DNA from: JBAUHN01 sp049680295
GTDB lineage: Bacteria; Pseudomonadota; Alphaproteobacteria; Rhodobacterales; Rhodobacteraceae
Direction: 5' to 3'
NCBI GenBank assembly: GCA_049680295.1
Contig: JBAUHN010000109.1
Location: 1-14,143 of the forward strand
Length of the DNA: 14,143 bases
A model generated the notes under the pieces. That model was not told the DNA's origin, did not search any database, and was given only the letters and a program-made list of their open reading frames with translations. Shown piece by piece: positions 1 through 7,174 of this stretch (positions are counted from its first letter, which is position 1; every line of letters begins with the position of its first letter). The position numbers and the translations under genes are program-made.

Positions 1-13
1 GATCAGGTCAAGA

Positions 14-1360
14 TCATGCACCGGCAAGGGTCATACCCGGCACCAAAAGCGATGGCACCACACGCGAAAGATGCGTGCGGGCATCATTGGCGGGCACAAT
101 CTGCATCAACATATCGCGCAAGTTCCCGGCAATCGTGCATTCATTGACAGCATGGGTGATTTCGCCGTTTTCAACCCAAAGGCCGGCCGCCCCACGCGAA
201 TAGTCACCGGTATTTGGATTGATCGTTGCCCCGATCATGGAAGTGACCAACAGGCCTGTGCCCATATCACGCAAAAGATCGTCGCGGCTGGCAGTGCCTT
301 GGGTCAGGGCGATATTCCACGTAGACGGCGACGGACCTGAAGACGTGCCGCGCGCCGCGTTGCCTGTTGATGTCATGCCCAGTTTGCGCGCATTTGCCAA
401 ATCCAAAGTCCAGCCTGTCAGCACGCCGCTGTCAACAACGCAGCGCTTTGCGGTTGGCAAACCCTCGGCATCAAACGGGCGCGATCCGGACGCGCGGGGG
501 CGGGTCGGGTCCTCGGTGATTGACAGGCCCTTGGGCAATACCTGATGGCCCATCGCATCGCGCAGCCATGAGCCACCACGCGACACAGCAGCACCATTCA
601 CTGCCGCCAACAAATGCCCGATCAGGGTGGAGGAAATGCGTTCGTCAAACACCACCGGATAGCTGCCGGTTGGCGGCTTGCGGGCATCGCGTCGTGCCAG
701 AACACGCGTGGCCGCACTGCGGCCTATGTCCTCGGGATCGCGCAGATCGGATTGGTAAATCCGACTGTCGCCATCGTAATCACGCTCCATCCCGGTGCCT
801 GTGCCGGTGATCGCAACACACGAATAACCCATGTCGGTCCGCGCATAGCCGCCCGAAAATCCGTTGCTTGCCGCAAGATGCACCTGATGTTTGTCATAGC
901 CTCCGCTGGCCGATTGTACCTGGGTTACGCCTTTATGCGTCAGAGCTTCGGCTTCGGCGCGCACGGCGGCCTGTTGCAAAATTTCAGGCGTTGGTTCTTC
1001 GGCAGGATCACATAGATCCAACGCTGCAATGTCCCAATCCGTGGCCAGTTGGTCAGGATCGGCAAGCCCGGCATAGGGATCCTCGGGCGCTTCACGCGCC
1101 ATGATCACGGCACGGTGCGCCATTTCCTGAATAGTGCTGTCGCTTGTGTCCGATGCGGAGACATTGGCCAGCCGCTGGCCGACAAAGACGCGCAATCCGA
1201 TATCAATACCTTCTGATCGTTCCGCCTGTTCCAGCTCACCATTTCGAACGTCAATCGACAGCGAAGTGCCTTGCACCGCCATCGCATCGGCATGATCTGC
1301 CCCTGCGGTACGCGCTGCTTGCAACAATCGGTGGGTCAGCGCCTCAAGGGACTGGGTCAT
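14..1360 (-). CDS. pmbA: PmbA/TldE-type TldD/PmbA family protein
   Basis: A 448-residue protein, close to the usual PmbA/TldE length. In characterised bacteria TldE partners TldD in a cytosolic heteromeric zinc protease that trims peptides such as microcin precursors and degrades CcdA; TldD carries the metal site and TldE does not. Family signatures seen here are the N-terminal segment around 'VRNGELEQAERSEG' and the C-terminal 'GDYSRGAAGLWVENGEI' at residues 385-401. No HExxxH metal motif is present, which supports PmbA/TldE rather than TldD. The ATG at 1358-1360 has a GGAG Shine-Dalgarno (1369-1372) 8 nt upstream. No tldD is in the window. The terminator at 1426-1460 separates it from the preceding minus-strand gene, so it probably has its own promoter in 1361-1425, where a CGTAGAC direct repeat sits. 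Family assignment is firm; the substrate is unknown. Confidence 0.92.
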   Translation of the reverse strand: MTQSLEALTHRLLQAARTAGADHADAMAVQGTSLSIDVRNGELEQAERSEGIDIGLRVFVGQRLANVSASDTSDSTIQEMAHRAVIMAREAPEDPYAGLADPDQLATDWDIAALDLCDPAEEPTPEILQQAAVRAEAEALTHKGVTQVQSASGGYDKHQVHLAASNGFSGGYARTDMGYSCVAITGTGTGMERDYDGDSRIYQSDLRDPEDIGRSAATRVLARRDARKPPTGSYPVVFDERISSTLIGHLLAAVNGAAVSRGGSWLRDAMGHQVLPKGLSITEDPTRPRASGSRPFDAEGLPTAKRCVVDSGVLTGWTLDLANARKLGMTSTGNAARGTSSGPSPSTWNIALTQGTASRDDLLRDMGTGLLVTSMIGATINPNTGDYSRGAAGLWVENGEITHAVNECTIAGNLRDMLMQIVPANDARTHLSRVVPSLLVPGMTLAGA

Positions 1361-1425
1361 ATCTGGTGCTCCGTAGACTTACTGCGTCACGTAGACACCA
1401 CGGCAAGGGATCGCAAGTGCGCCAG

Positions 1426-1460
1426 GTCAAAAAGCGCAGCAGTTTGATCTGCGCTTTGAC
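1426..1460 (-). terminator. Intrinsic terminator after the DUF2125 gene
   Basis: Read on the minus strand, a GCGCAG stem arm, a 9-nt loop and the complementary CTGCGC arm are followed at once by TTTTT. Flanking AAA/TTT and GTC/GAC can extend the stem. It begins 21 nt beyond the DUF2125 stop codon at 1482, as expected for a Rho-independent terminator of that gene. On the plus strand the T-run is shorter (TTT), so minus orientation is preferred. Confidence 0.75.
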
Positions 1461-1481
1461 CGGCCACCCCTGCCCAAAATC

Positions 1482-3005
1482 TTACTGGATACGTTGTCCA
1501 TTGGCCAGAATATGGCCCTGATCATTGATTTCGATCTTGGAATTCAACGTGTCCTCGCCTTCCCCGGCGACAGCCAGCAACCCCATCATAAGACGCGCCT
1601 GCGTCGCCTGGTCCTGCGGCAACAGGCCCATCGCGACCAGTTTGTCCAGCAATCCATTGCCGCCTACCAGCTTAAGATCAACCGCACCGGTTGGTTTGGG
1701 CATGCCGTTCAGCTGTGCCGAGTTGTCAAAGGTGAACGCCCCGGTGCCGGACAGATCTGCGCCAACCGCGCTCACCTGCAGATTGTTCAGGTTTACGGCG
1801 TCGATTTCGGCAGGAGTGATGTTGGGATTACCCGAAATCGCAGCAGCCTTTGGGTCAAGGAAATCAAACAACAGACGCATTTTTCCGCTCAGCGCCAGCG
1901 CAATCGTAGCCGGATCGCGAGGCAATTTTGCCTGCGGGTCAAAGACACCCCAGATCACGTCAGACATGGTGAAACCGCCAAGCGTGATGCCAAAGGCAAA
2001 GTCGCTGGATTCATCGGACTTCTTGATCGGCGCGGAAATATTGAATTTCGCCTCATCGACTTTGAAATCTATCGGCAAGGGCAAAGCGGCGGAAATCATA
2101 TTCACCGCCAGACCGGATTGCGACACGTCATAGCTGATCCCGTCGCTGGACATTTTGACGCCCAGCATACCGCCGGTGGTCGATGTGGTGCCTGATACCG
2201 GCCCGTCAGGTCCGACGACGGCCATCTCTGAATTGCCGCCCTTATAGGTAAACGCGCCATCAACGCTAAAGCCTGCATCGAGCATTTTGCTCACGTCATT
2301 GGCTTGCATTATCTGCAACGGTATCGCGCCCTGACCGGTAAAACCAAGCCCCTGCGCCGCCCCCTTGAAATTGGCGGAGCCGCTGCCTTTCGGGTCTTTG
2401 AACATCAGCGAGTAGGTCATATTCTCGGCCTCAAACGACTGATCATAACTGCGCGCTGAGGCAACTTTCATTTCGCTGCGCCCGGTAATGTTTGACAGCG
2501 TGAAATCGGCCTGTGCGTCGTCGCCTGCCATCGGTTGGCCGTCCACTGTCAGACCGTTCAACACAACACCGACTGTATCTGCTGAATAGTCGTAAATCAT
2601 ATCGGTGGGCGTGCCGGAGGCCGTCATTGCAAATCCGGTTTGGGTGTAATCCAGCTTTAGGTTCACGGATTTGCCATTGGCAGGCTTTGTCGTCACCTCA
2701 ATCGGCATTGAGCCGGGCAATTCGATGGCAACCGTCCCGTCGCCATTGTCGATAAACCGCAGCGTCCCGATCTGCATCTTCGAAGTGCCTTCATCGGTGC
2801 CAAGGTCAATGTCGACCGCGACGTCAGATACGGTCAGCGTATTGCCCGAGGTATCTTCGGACCCGGTGATTTCATAGCCGAGGCCATTCATATAATCGCG
2901 CCAATCGCCCCAGACATCCTGTGGTGTCACATCGGCAAGCGACGCTTGCGCAAGAAAAATAAGACCGAAACCGGTTAGTGAGGTAGATGATACAAGACGT
3001 GTCAC
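1482..3005 (-). CDS. DUF2125 domain-containing exported protein
   Basis: A 507-residue protein of unknown function, recognised as the DUF2125 type by overall look and by its C-terminal end 'HILANGQRIQ'. A signal peptide is visible: Arg3, a hydrophobic stretch over about residues 9-22, and a likely signal peptidase I site after Ala24 (SLA-DV). The mature part is rich in beta-prone, alternating polar/hydrophobic segments with many Asp, Gly and Ser and very few Cys, which suggests a large periplasmic beta-rich protein. An AsmA/YdgA-like role in the envelope is possible but is inference. The start is GTG (complement of 3003-3005), chosen because an AGGGA Shine-Dalgarno lies about 9 nt upstream and the signal peptide begins directly at this codon. 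It is divergent from the SDR gene, sharing the 3006-3146 control region, and ends at a strong terminator. Confidence 0.85.
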   Translation of the reverse strand: MTRLVSSTSLTGFGLIFLAQASLADVTPQDVWGDWRDYMNGLGYEITGSEDTSGNTLTVSDVAVDIDLGTDEGTSKMQIGTLRFIDNGDGTVAIELPGSMPIEVTTKPANGKSVNLKLDYTQTGFAMTASGTPTDMIYDYSADTVGVVLNGLTVDGQPMAGDDAQADFTLSNITGRSEMKVASARSYDQSFEAENMTYSLMFKDPKGSGSANFKGAAQGLGFTGQGAIPLQIMQANDVSKMLDAGFSVDGAFTYKGGNSEMAVVGPDGPVSGTTSTTGGMLGVKMSSDGISYDVSQSGLAVNMISAALPLPIDFKVDEAKFNISAPIKKSDESSDFAFGITLGGFTMSDVIWGVFDPQAKLPRDPATIALALSGKMRLLFDFLDPKAAAISGNPNITPAEIDAVNLNNLQVSAVGADLSGTGAFTFDNSAQLNGMPKPTGAVDLKLVGGNGLLDKLVAMGLLPQDQATQARLMMGLLAVAGEGEDTLNSKIEINDQGHILANGQRIQ

Positions 3006-3053
3006 GCTGGATATTCCCTATCAAAAAATTTGCCTATATCGTCCCTTAACACC

Positions 3054-3065
3054 TGACCATGGTCA
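3054..3065. promoter_or_regulatory. 12-bp perfect palindrome in divergent promoter region
   Basis: TGACCATGGTCA is a perfect palindrome within the 141-bp gap between the divergent DUF2125 and SDR genes. It overlaps a TTGACC (-35-like) sequence on the minus strand, and a TACAAT (-10-like) hexamer for the plus strand lies downstream at 3089-3094, without a good -35 partner. The position would suit an operator for a dimeric regulator of one or both genes. No regulator gene is adjacent in the window, so the binding protein is unknown. Confidence 0.35.
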
Positions 3066-3135
3066 ATAGCCGTGACGCGGGACGCCGTTACAATGGCTGT
3101 ATTACACCGCCATTTAGGCGAAATAAGAATGAAAA

Positions 3136-3139
3136 GAGG
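3136..3139 (+). promoter_or_regulatory. Shine-Dalgarno that sets the SDR start
   Basis: GAGG, within AAAAGAGGC, lies 7 nt before the ATG at 3147. In-frame alternatives at 3072 (GTG), 3129 and 3153 lack such a site at good spacing. The choice also makes the protein begin just before the Rossmann beta-strand, as in most SDRs. Confidence 0.6.
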
Positions 3140-3146
3140 CATCAAT

Positions 3147-3896
3147 ATGAACATGAACGGAAAAGCAGTGCTGATCACCGGCGCCAGTCGTGGCATCGGC
3201 GCGCAGACGGCGCGTGTGTTCGCAGCGGCGGGTGCAAATGTTGCATTGGTGGCGCGTAGTCAGGACGCCATTGCCGATCTTGCAGGTGAAATCGGCGCCA
3301 AGGCCATCGCCATCCCATGCAATGTAGCGCGCTATGGCGAAGTTGCCGCAGCCGTGGCGACCACTGTATCCGAATTCGGTCGCCTGGACGTCCTGATCAA
3401 CAACGCCGGCGTGATTGAGCCGATTTCACACTTGTCTGCTGCCGACCCGGATGCCTGGGGGCAGGTGATTGACATCAATCTCAAAGGGGTCTTCAACGGA
3501 ATGCACGCCGCGCTTGACGCCATGAAAACCGGGGGCGGTGGGTCGATTCTGACCATCAGTTCTGGCGCCGCACATGGCCCGATCGAGGCCTGGAGCCACT
3601 ATTGCGCGTCCAAGGCAGCTGTGGCGATGCTGACCCGTTGCGTTGATTTGGAAGAACGCAGCAACGGTATCCGTGCGATTGGCCTGTCGCCCGGCACCGT
3701 TGCCACGCAAATGCAGCGCGAGATCAAGGCCAGTGGCATCAATCCGGTTAGCCAGCTTGACTGGGACGCTCATATCCCGGCAGATTGGCCCGCACGGACG
3801 CTGCTGTGGATGTGCAGCGCGCAAGCCGACGCATGGTGCGGACGCGAAATCTCGCTGCGGGACGAAGATATCCGGGCAAAGGTTGGCCTTGCGTGA
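3147..3896 (+). CDS. SDR family NAD(P)-dependent oxidoreductase
   Basis: A 249-residue classical short-chain dehydrogenase/reductase, exactly the usual size. The coenzyme motif TGASRGIG is at residues 11-18, NNAG at 85-88, the structural Asn at 111 (IDINLKG), the catalytic Ser at about 139 (ISSGA), and the YxxxK pair at Tyr152/Lys156. Arg15 within the glycine motif and Arg37 after beta-strand 2 resemble NADP(H)-preferring members, but that is inference. It should catalyse reversible alcohol/ketone oxidoreduction in the cytoplasm; the substrate cannot be read from sequence. Its TGA overlaps the GTG start of the following crotonase-fold gene, so the two are translationally coupled. That pairing hints at a CoA-thioester or beta-oxidation-like step, but the partner lacks hydratase residues. 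The C-terminal 'WCGREISLRDEDIRAKVGLA' resembles many uncharacterised proteobacterial SDRs. Confidence 0.93.
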   Translation: MNMNGKAVLITGASRGIGAQTARVFAAAGANVALVARSQDAIADLAGEIGAKAIAIPCNVARYGEVAAAVATTVSEFGRLDVLINNAGVIEPISHLSAADPDAWGQVIDINLKGVFNGMHAALDAMKTGGGGSILTISSGAAHGPIEAWSHYCASKAAVAMLTRCVDLEERSNGIRAIGLSPGTVATQMQREIKASGINPVSQLDWDAHIPADWPARTLLWMCSAQADAWCGREISLRDEDIRAKVGLA

Positions 3897-4507
3897 TTGA
3901 TCTTAGCAAAGCGGGCGACACCTGGACGGTCACGTTGAACCGACCTGACAAGGCAAATTCGCTGACCGCAGATATGTTGGGCGATCTGTGCGATATCATG
4001 CGCGATGCGTCTGCCGCCCGCGCCGTTATCCTGACCGGAGCGGGCCGCGTGTTCAGTGCGGGTGCCGATCTGGACGCGGCCCGCGCCGGGCTGGCAACGT
4101 CAAACCTGTGGGAAAAGCTGTCGGGAACCATCGCCGCGCTGCCGGGGCTGACCATCGCGGCCCTGAACGGCACATTGGCCGGGGGGGCAATGGGGATGGC
4201 GCTGGCATGTGATCTGCGCATCGCCGTCCCGCAGGCACGGTTTTTCTATCCGGTGATGAAGCTGGGATTCTTGCCGCAACCCAGCGATCCCAAACGGATG
4301 GCCGCCCTGATCGGGCCATCGCGCACCAAAATGATCCTGATGGGCGGCCAGAAAATCGACGCGACAGAAGCGCTGCAATTTGGCCTGATTGACCGGATCA
4401 TCGAACCAGCCGATCTTATGGATCATGCCAGATTACTGACCTGTGACACCGTGGCCGCCCGACTGGAAATCGCCACACAGATTAAATCCATGTGCTCTGA
4501 CGGCTGA
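3893..4507 (+). CDS. Crotonase-fold (enoyl-CoA hydratase/isomerase family) protein lacking catalytic Glu
   Basis: A 204-residue crotonase-superfamily protein. Seen: the N-terminal 'VTLNRPDKANSL' (13-24), the first oxyanion-hole segment 'FSAGADL' (54-60), and the second around 'NGTLAGGAMGMALACD' (92-107). Aligned without gaps to rat mitochondrial enoyl-CoA hydratase from Asp107, the position of catalytic Glu144 is Gly101 and that of Glu164 is Val121. Both hydratase acids are therefore absent while the CoA-binding/oxyanion elements remain. At 204 residues it is also shorter than the usual 255-260, with little of the C-terminal helical trimerisation region. The start is GTG at 3893, giving a 4-bp overlap (GTGA) with the SDR stop; upstream in-frame ATGs would lie deep inside the SDR gene. 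It may be an isomerase, thioesterase-like, or non-catalytic CoA-binding protein. Hydratase activity should not be assumed. Confidence 0.85.
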   Translation: MIDLSKAGDTWTVTLNRPDKANSLTADMLGDLCDIMRDASAARAVILTGAGRVFSAGADLDAARAGLATSNLWEKLSGTIAALPGLTIAALNGTLAGGAMGMALACDLRIAVPQARFFYPVMKLGFLPQPSDPKRMAALIGPSRTKMILMGGQKIDATEALQFGLIDRIIEPADLMDHARLLTCDTVAARLEIATQIKSMCSDG

Positions 4508-4589
4508 AAAGTAAGCCCTTGAACCCGATCACTGTGACGGGCAAGGAACATCCAGCCGAGCAGCGCTTGGAAAACCGGAGTAACGCGCA

Positions 4590-5924
4590 GTGGATTTTGA
4601 TCTTTCCGAGCAACCGCAAATCATTCAGCAAGCGGCAGCATATGCGGCCCAAGGCTGGGAACTGGCCCAAAGCTGGCTGCTAAGCCCTGCCGCGTGGTCG
4701 CAGTTCGCACTGCTGATCCTTGCCTATTTGGCCGCCATCCTGCTGGCCCGTCGATTGCGCCCGGTCTTGTCGAACCTGCTGGTGCCAGAGGCTGCCCAAG
4801 ATACTGTTGTCGCACGCGCCCGCCGATTCCTGGCGACTTTCCTGCCGCTGTTGCTGCCGCTTTTGGCTTATTTGCTGACCGCAATCGGCGAAAGCGTCGT
4901 GCGGTCGATCTTTGAAAGCGGCGCGGTCATTGGGTTTGGCAAACGGGTCTTTCTGTTTTTGGCCGTCCGCATTCTGGTCCGCGAAATTCTGGACGATCCG
5001 TTCCTGAAACTGCTGGGGCGTTACATTCTGATCCCGATTGCCGCGATCTATGTGCTGGGATTGATGGACACGGTGTCAGACTATCTGACTGCCATGACCG
5101 TAAGCATCGGCAATATTACCTTCTCGGTTGCGGCGGTAATACGCGGTGTTATCGCCGGTGGCGTGCTGTTCTGGCTTGGTGCCTGGTCCAACCGCCACTC
5201 CGCGCAATTCATCGAAAAACAAAAAGAAATGCGCCCCTCATTACGCCAACTGGTGGTCAAGGCGATTGAGTTCACCATCTTTGGCGTCGCGTTTTTGCTG
5301 TTGTTGAACATCATGGGCATCAACCTGAGCACATTGGCCGTTCTGGGCGGTGCCATCGGTGTCGGGCTTGGGTTTGGTCTGCAAAAAATCGCGTCAAACT
5401 TCATCTCCGGTGTGATCCTGTTGGTCGAGGGGCAGGCGACGGTTGGTGATTACGTTGAACTGGATGGTGGCGAGGCCGGGGTTATCGTCAAAATGACCGC
5501 CCGCGCCGCGATACTGGAAAGCCACGATGGCCGCTGGATCGTTGTCCCGAACGAAGATTTCATCACCACCCGCGTCATCAACTATTCTGACAGCGGATCG
5601 GCGAACCGCTATGAGGCACCGTTTTCTGTCAGCTATGACACCGATATCAACCTTGTGCCGCCGCTGATCGAGGCGGCAGTGGCGAAACATCCTGACGTCC
5701 TTGACCTGCCGTACCCACCCGATTGCGAATTGCGGGGATTTGGCGACAGCGGCATAGATTTCGCCGTTGAATTCTGGGTCAACGGCATCGACGACGGGCC
5801 AAACAAATACACATCGGATGTGTTGTTTCTGGTGTGGAACGCGCTGAAAGACGCCGGTATTGAAATCCCGTACCCGCACCGTGTGGTTGAAATCAAAGGC
5901 ACCCCTCCATCGGGCACACCATGA
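4590..5924 (+). CDS. MscS-family mechanosensitive ion channel protein
   Basis: A 444-residue inner-membrane protein. Hydrophobic segments lie at about 38-54, 81-98, 117-131, 145-160, 175-198 and 226-241. These are followed by the pore-lining helix and MscS core at about 246-290, with the Gly/Ala-rich 'GGAIGVGLGFGLQKIASNF' and 'VEGQATVGDYVEL'. The beta domain carries 'IVVPNEDFITTRVINYS' (317-333), and the alpha/beta cytoplasmic vestibule ends in 'IPYPHRVVEI'. The family releases solutes on hypo-osmotic membrane tension; the extra N-terminal helices make this larger than E. coli MscS (286 aa). The start is GTG at 4590 with GGAG (4577-4580) 9 nt upstream. It begins 82 bp after the crotonase gene, so co-transcription is possible. 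Its TGA overlaps the ATG of the following flavoprotein gene. Confidence 0.94.
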   Translation: MDFDLSEQPQIIQQAAAYAAQGWELAQSWLLSPAAWSQFALLILAYLAAILLARRLRPVLSNLLVPEAAQDTVVARARRFLATFLPLLLPLLAYLLTAIGESVVRSIFESGAVIGFGKRVFLFLAVRILVREILDDPFLKLLGRYILIPIAAIYVLGLMDTVSDYLTAMTVSIGNITFSVAAVIRGVIAGGVLFWLGAWSNRHSAQFIEKQKEMRPSLRQLVVKAIEFTIFGVAFLLLLNIMGINLSTLAVLGGAIGVGLGFGLQKIASNFISGVILLVEGQATVGDYVELDGGEAGVIVKMTARAAILESHDGRWIVVPNEDFITTRVINYSDSGSANRYEAPFSVSYDTDINLVPPLIEAAVAKHPDVLDLPYPPDCELRGFGDSGIDFAVEFWVNGIDDGPNKYTSDVLFLVWNALKDAGIEIPYPHRVVEIKGTPPSGTP

Positions 5925-7111
5925 TCACCGCAAGCGTCATCGGATCCGGTCCCGCCGGGTTGATGGCAGCAGAAGTGATGGCCAGGGCGGGGCTGCAGGT
6001 CACAATTTACGACGCGAAACCGTCAGCCGGGCGCAAGTTTCTGATGGCGGGCAAATCCGGTCTAAACCTGACCAAGGACGAACCCTTTGACGTGCTGATG
6101 TCGCATTATTCTGACGGTGCGACGGCACTGACACCCATGATCAGAGGTTTTGACGCGGATGCCGTTCAGGCCTGGGCCAGGGGTCTGGATCAGGATGTAT
6201 TCACTGGTACAACCGGGCGTGTTTTCCCCAAATCCATGAAAGCGTCGCCGCTGTTAAGGGCGTGGCTGGCCCGGTTGGAGGGGCTGGGTGTGACGCTGCA
6301 AACCGGCTGGCGCTGGACGGGCTGGGATGCAGGGAATTTGCAGTTTCAAACAGCATCGGGCCTGCAACCTGTGCCAAACGATGTGACCGTTCTGGCGCTG
6401 GGCGGGGCCAGCTGGTCGCGGCTTGGATCGGATGGGCGGTGGGTAGAAATTCTGGCGCGGCACGGCATTTCGGTGCAAGATTTCGCGCCCTCGAATGCGG
6501 GTGTACGTGTTGCCTGGTCCGCCCATATGGCGCGTCATTTTGGACAGGCGCTAAAAGGCATTGCGCTGCGCGCGGGGGATTTTTCGTCGCGCGGCGAGGC
6601 CGTGATCTCAAAACACGGGCTTGAGGGCGGGGGGATCTATTCGGTCAGCCGGGGTGTGCGACTGGGCCATCCGCTGCAACTGGACTTGTTGCCCGATATG
6701 ACAGTTCCGGAGATTGCGAAACGTCTAGCGCGTTCGCAGGGCAAAACCAGCCTTGCCAACCATCTGCGTAAAACCCTGCGGCTGGATGCCGCCCGAATCG
6801 CATTGGCCCAGGAATGTGCGCGCCCGTTGCCAAAAGGCCCAGCGGCATTGGCACATTGTCTCAAGACCCTTGTTGTACCCAATCACGGTCTGGCACCGCT
6901 GGATGAAGCGATTTCCACCGCCGGCGGCCTGCCGTTTTCAGGTTTGAGTGAGGGCCTGATGTTACGCGCCTTACCAGGTGTGTTCTGCGCCGGAGAAATG
7001 CTGGACTGGGATGCGCCAACGGGTGGCTATCTGATCACCGCTTGTCTTGCGACCGGTGCGTGGGCAGGGCGATCTGCGGTGGACTATGCCAAATCAGCCG
7101 TCACATCGTGA
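5921..7111 (+). CDS. HI0933/BaiN-like FAD-dependent flavoprotein
   Basis: A 396-residue predicted NAD(P)/FAD-dependent oxidoreductase of the HI0933/BaiN-like group, closest in appearance to the TIGR03862 (PP_4765-type) branch. The N-terminal dinucleotide-binding motif GSGPAG is at residues 8-13. It is followed by 'GRKFLMAGKSGLNLTKDEP', the variant of the family's 'GRKLLxSGxGRCNxTN' in which the Arg-Cys is replaced. A C-terminal FAD-binding segment at 353-379 holds 'CAGEMLDWDAPTGGY'. The reaction is unknown for this branch. The ATG overlaps the MscS stop (ATGA), indicating translational coupling, although a biochemical link between a channel and a flavoprotein is not obvious. It converges with the MORN gene across a 63-bp gap. 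Confidence 0.9.
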   Translation: MITASVIGSGPAGLMAAEVMARAGLQVTIYDAKPSAGRKFLMAGKSGLNLTKDEPFDVLMSHYSDGATALTPMIRGFDADAVQAWARGLDQDVFTGTTGRVFPKSMKASPLLRAWLARLEGLGVTLQTGWRWTGWDAGNLQFQTASGLQPVPNDVTVLALGGASWSRLGSDGRWVEILARHGISVQDFAPSNAGVRVAWSAHMARHFGQALKGIALRAGDFSSRGEAVISKHGLEGGGIYSVSRGVRLGHPLQLDLLPDMTVPEIAKRLARSQGKTSLANHLRKTLRLDAARIALAQECARPLPKGPAALAHCLKTLVVPNHGLAPLDEAISTAGGLPFSGLSEGLMLRALPGVFCAGEMLDWDAPTGGYLITACLATGAWAGRSAVDYAKSAVTS

Positions 7112-7113
7112 CC

Positions 7114-7137
7114 AAAACCCGATGACACGCGCGGGTT
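7114..7137 (-). terminator. Possible terminator between convergent genes
   Basis: AACCCG (7116-7121) and CGGGTT (7132-7137) form a 6-bp stem with a 10-nt loop. Read on the minus strand, the second arm runs into TTTT, which suits termination of the MORN transcript. The stem is short, so this is tentative. Confidence 0.35.
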
Positions 7138-7174
7138 CAGGCCAACGGCTTGCCCGCCTAATCCAGATGCGCCT

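Noticed and set aside
71..1104. Several plus-strand open frames opposite pmbA
   Set aside because: Arg/His/Pro-rich shadow translations with no recognisable domain; the minus-strand gene explains the region.
1494..2195. A 233-residue plus-strand open frame opposite the DUF2125 gene
   Set aside because: Shadow frame of the minus-strand gene; no signal peptide, domain or plausible initiation context.
3072..3146. N-terminal extension of the SDR from a GTG at 3072
   Set aside because: Adds residues outside the SDR fold and has no ribosome binding site at good spacing; the ATG at 3147 with GAGG is better.
3785..3892. Upstream start for the crotonase-fold gene inside the SDR gene
   Set aside because: It would overlap the SDR by over 100 bp and add non-family sequence; GTG at 3893 gives the usual 4-bp coupling overlap.
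4517..4546. Bulged hairpin CCTTG/CAAGG with CCCG/CGGG between the crotonase and MscS genes
   Set aside because: Needs a 2-nt bulge and has no T-run, so it is too weak to call a terminator.
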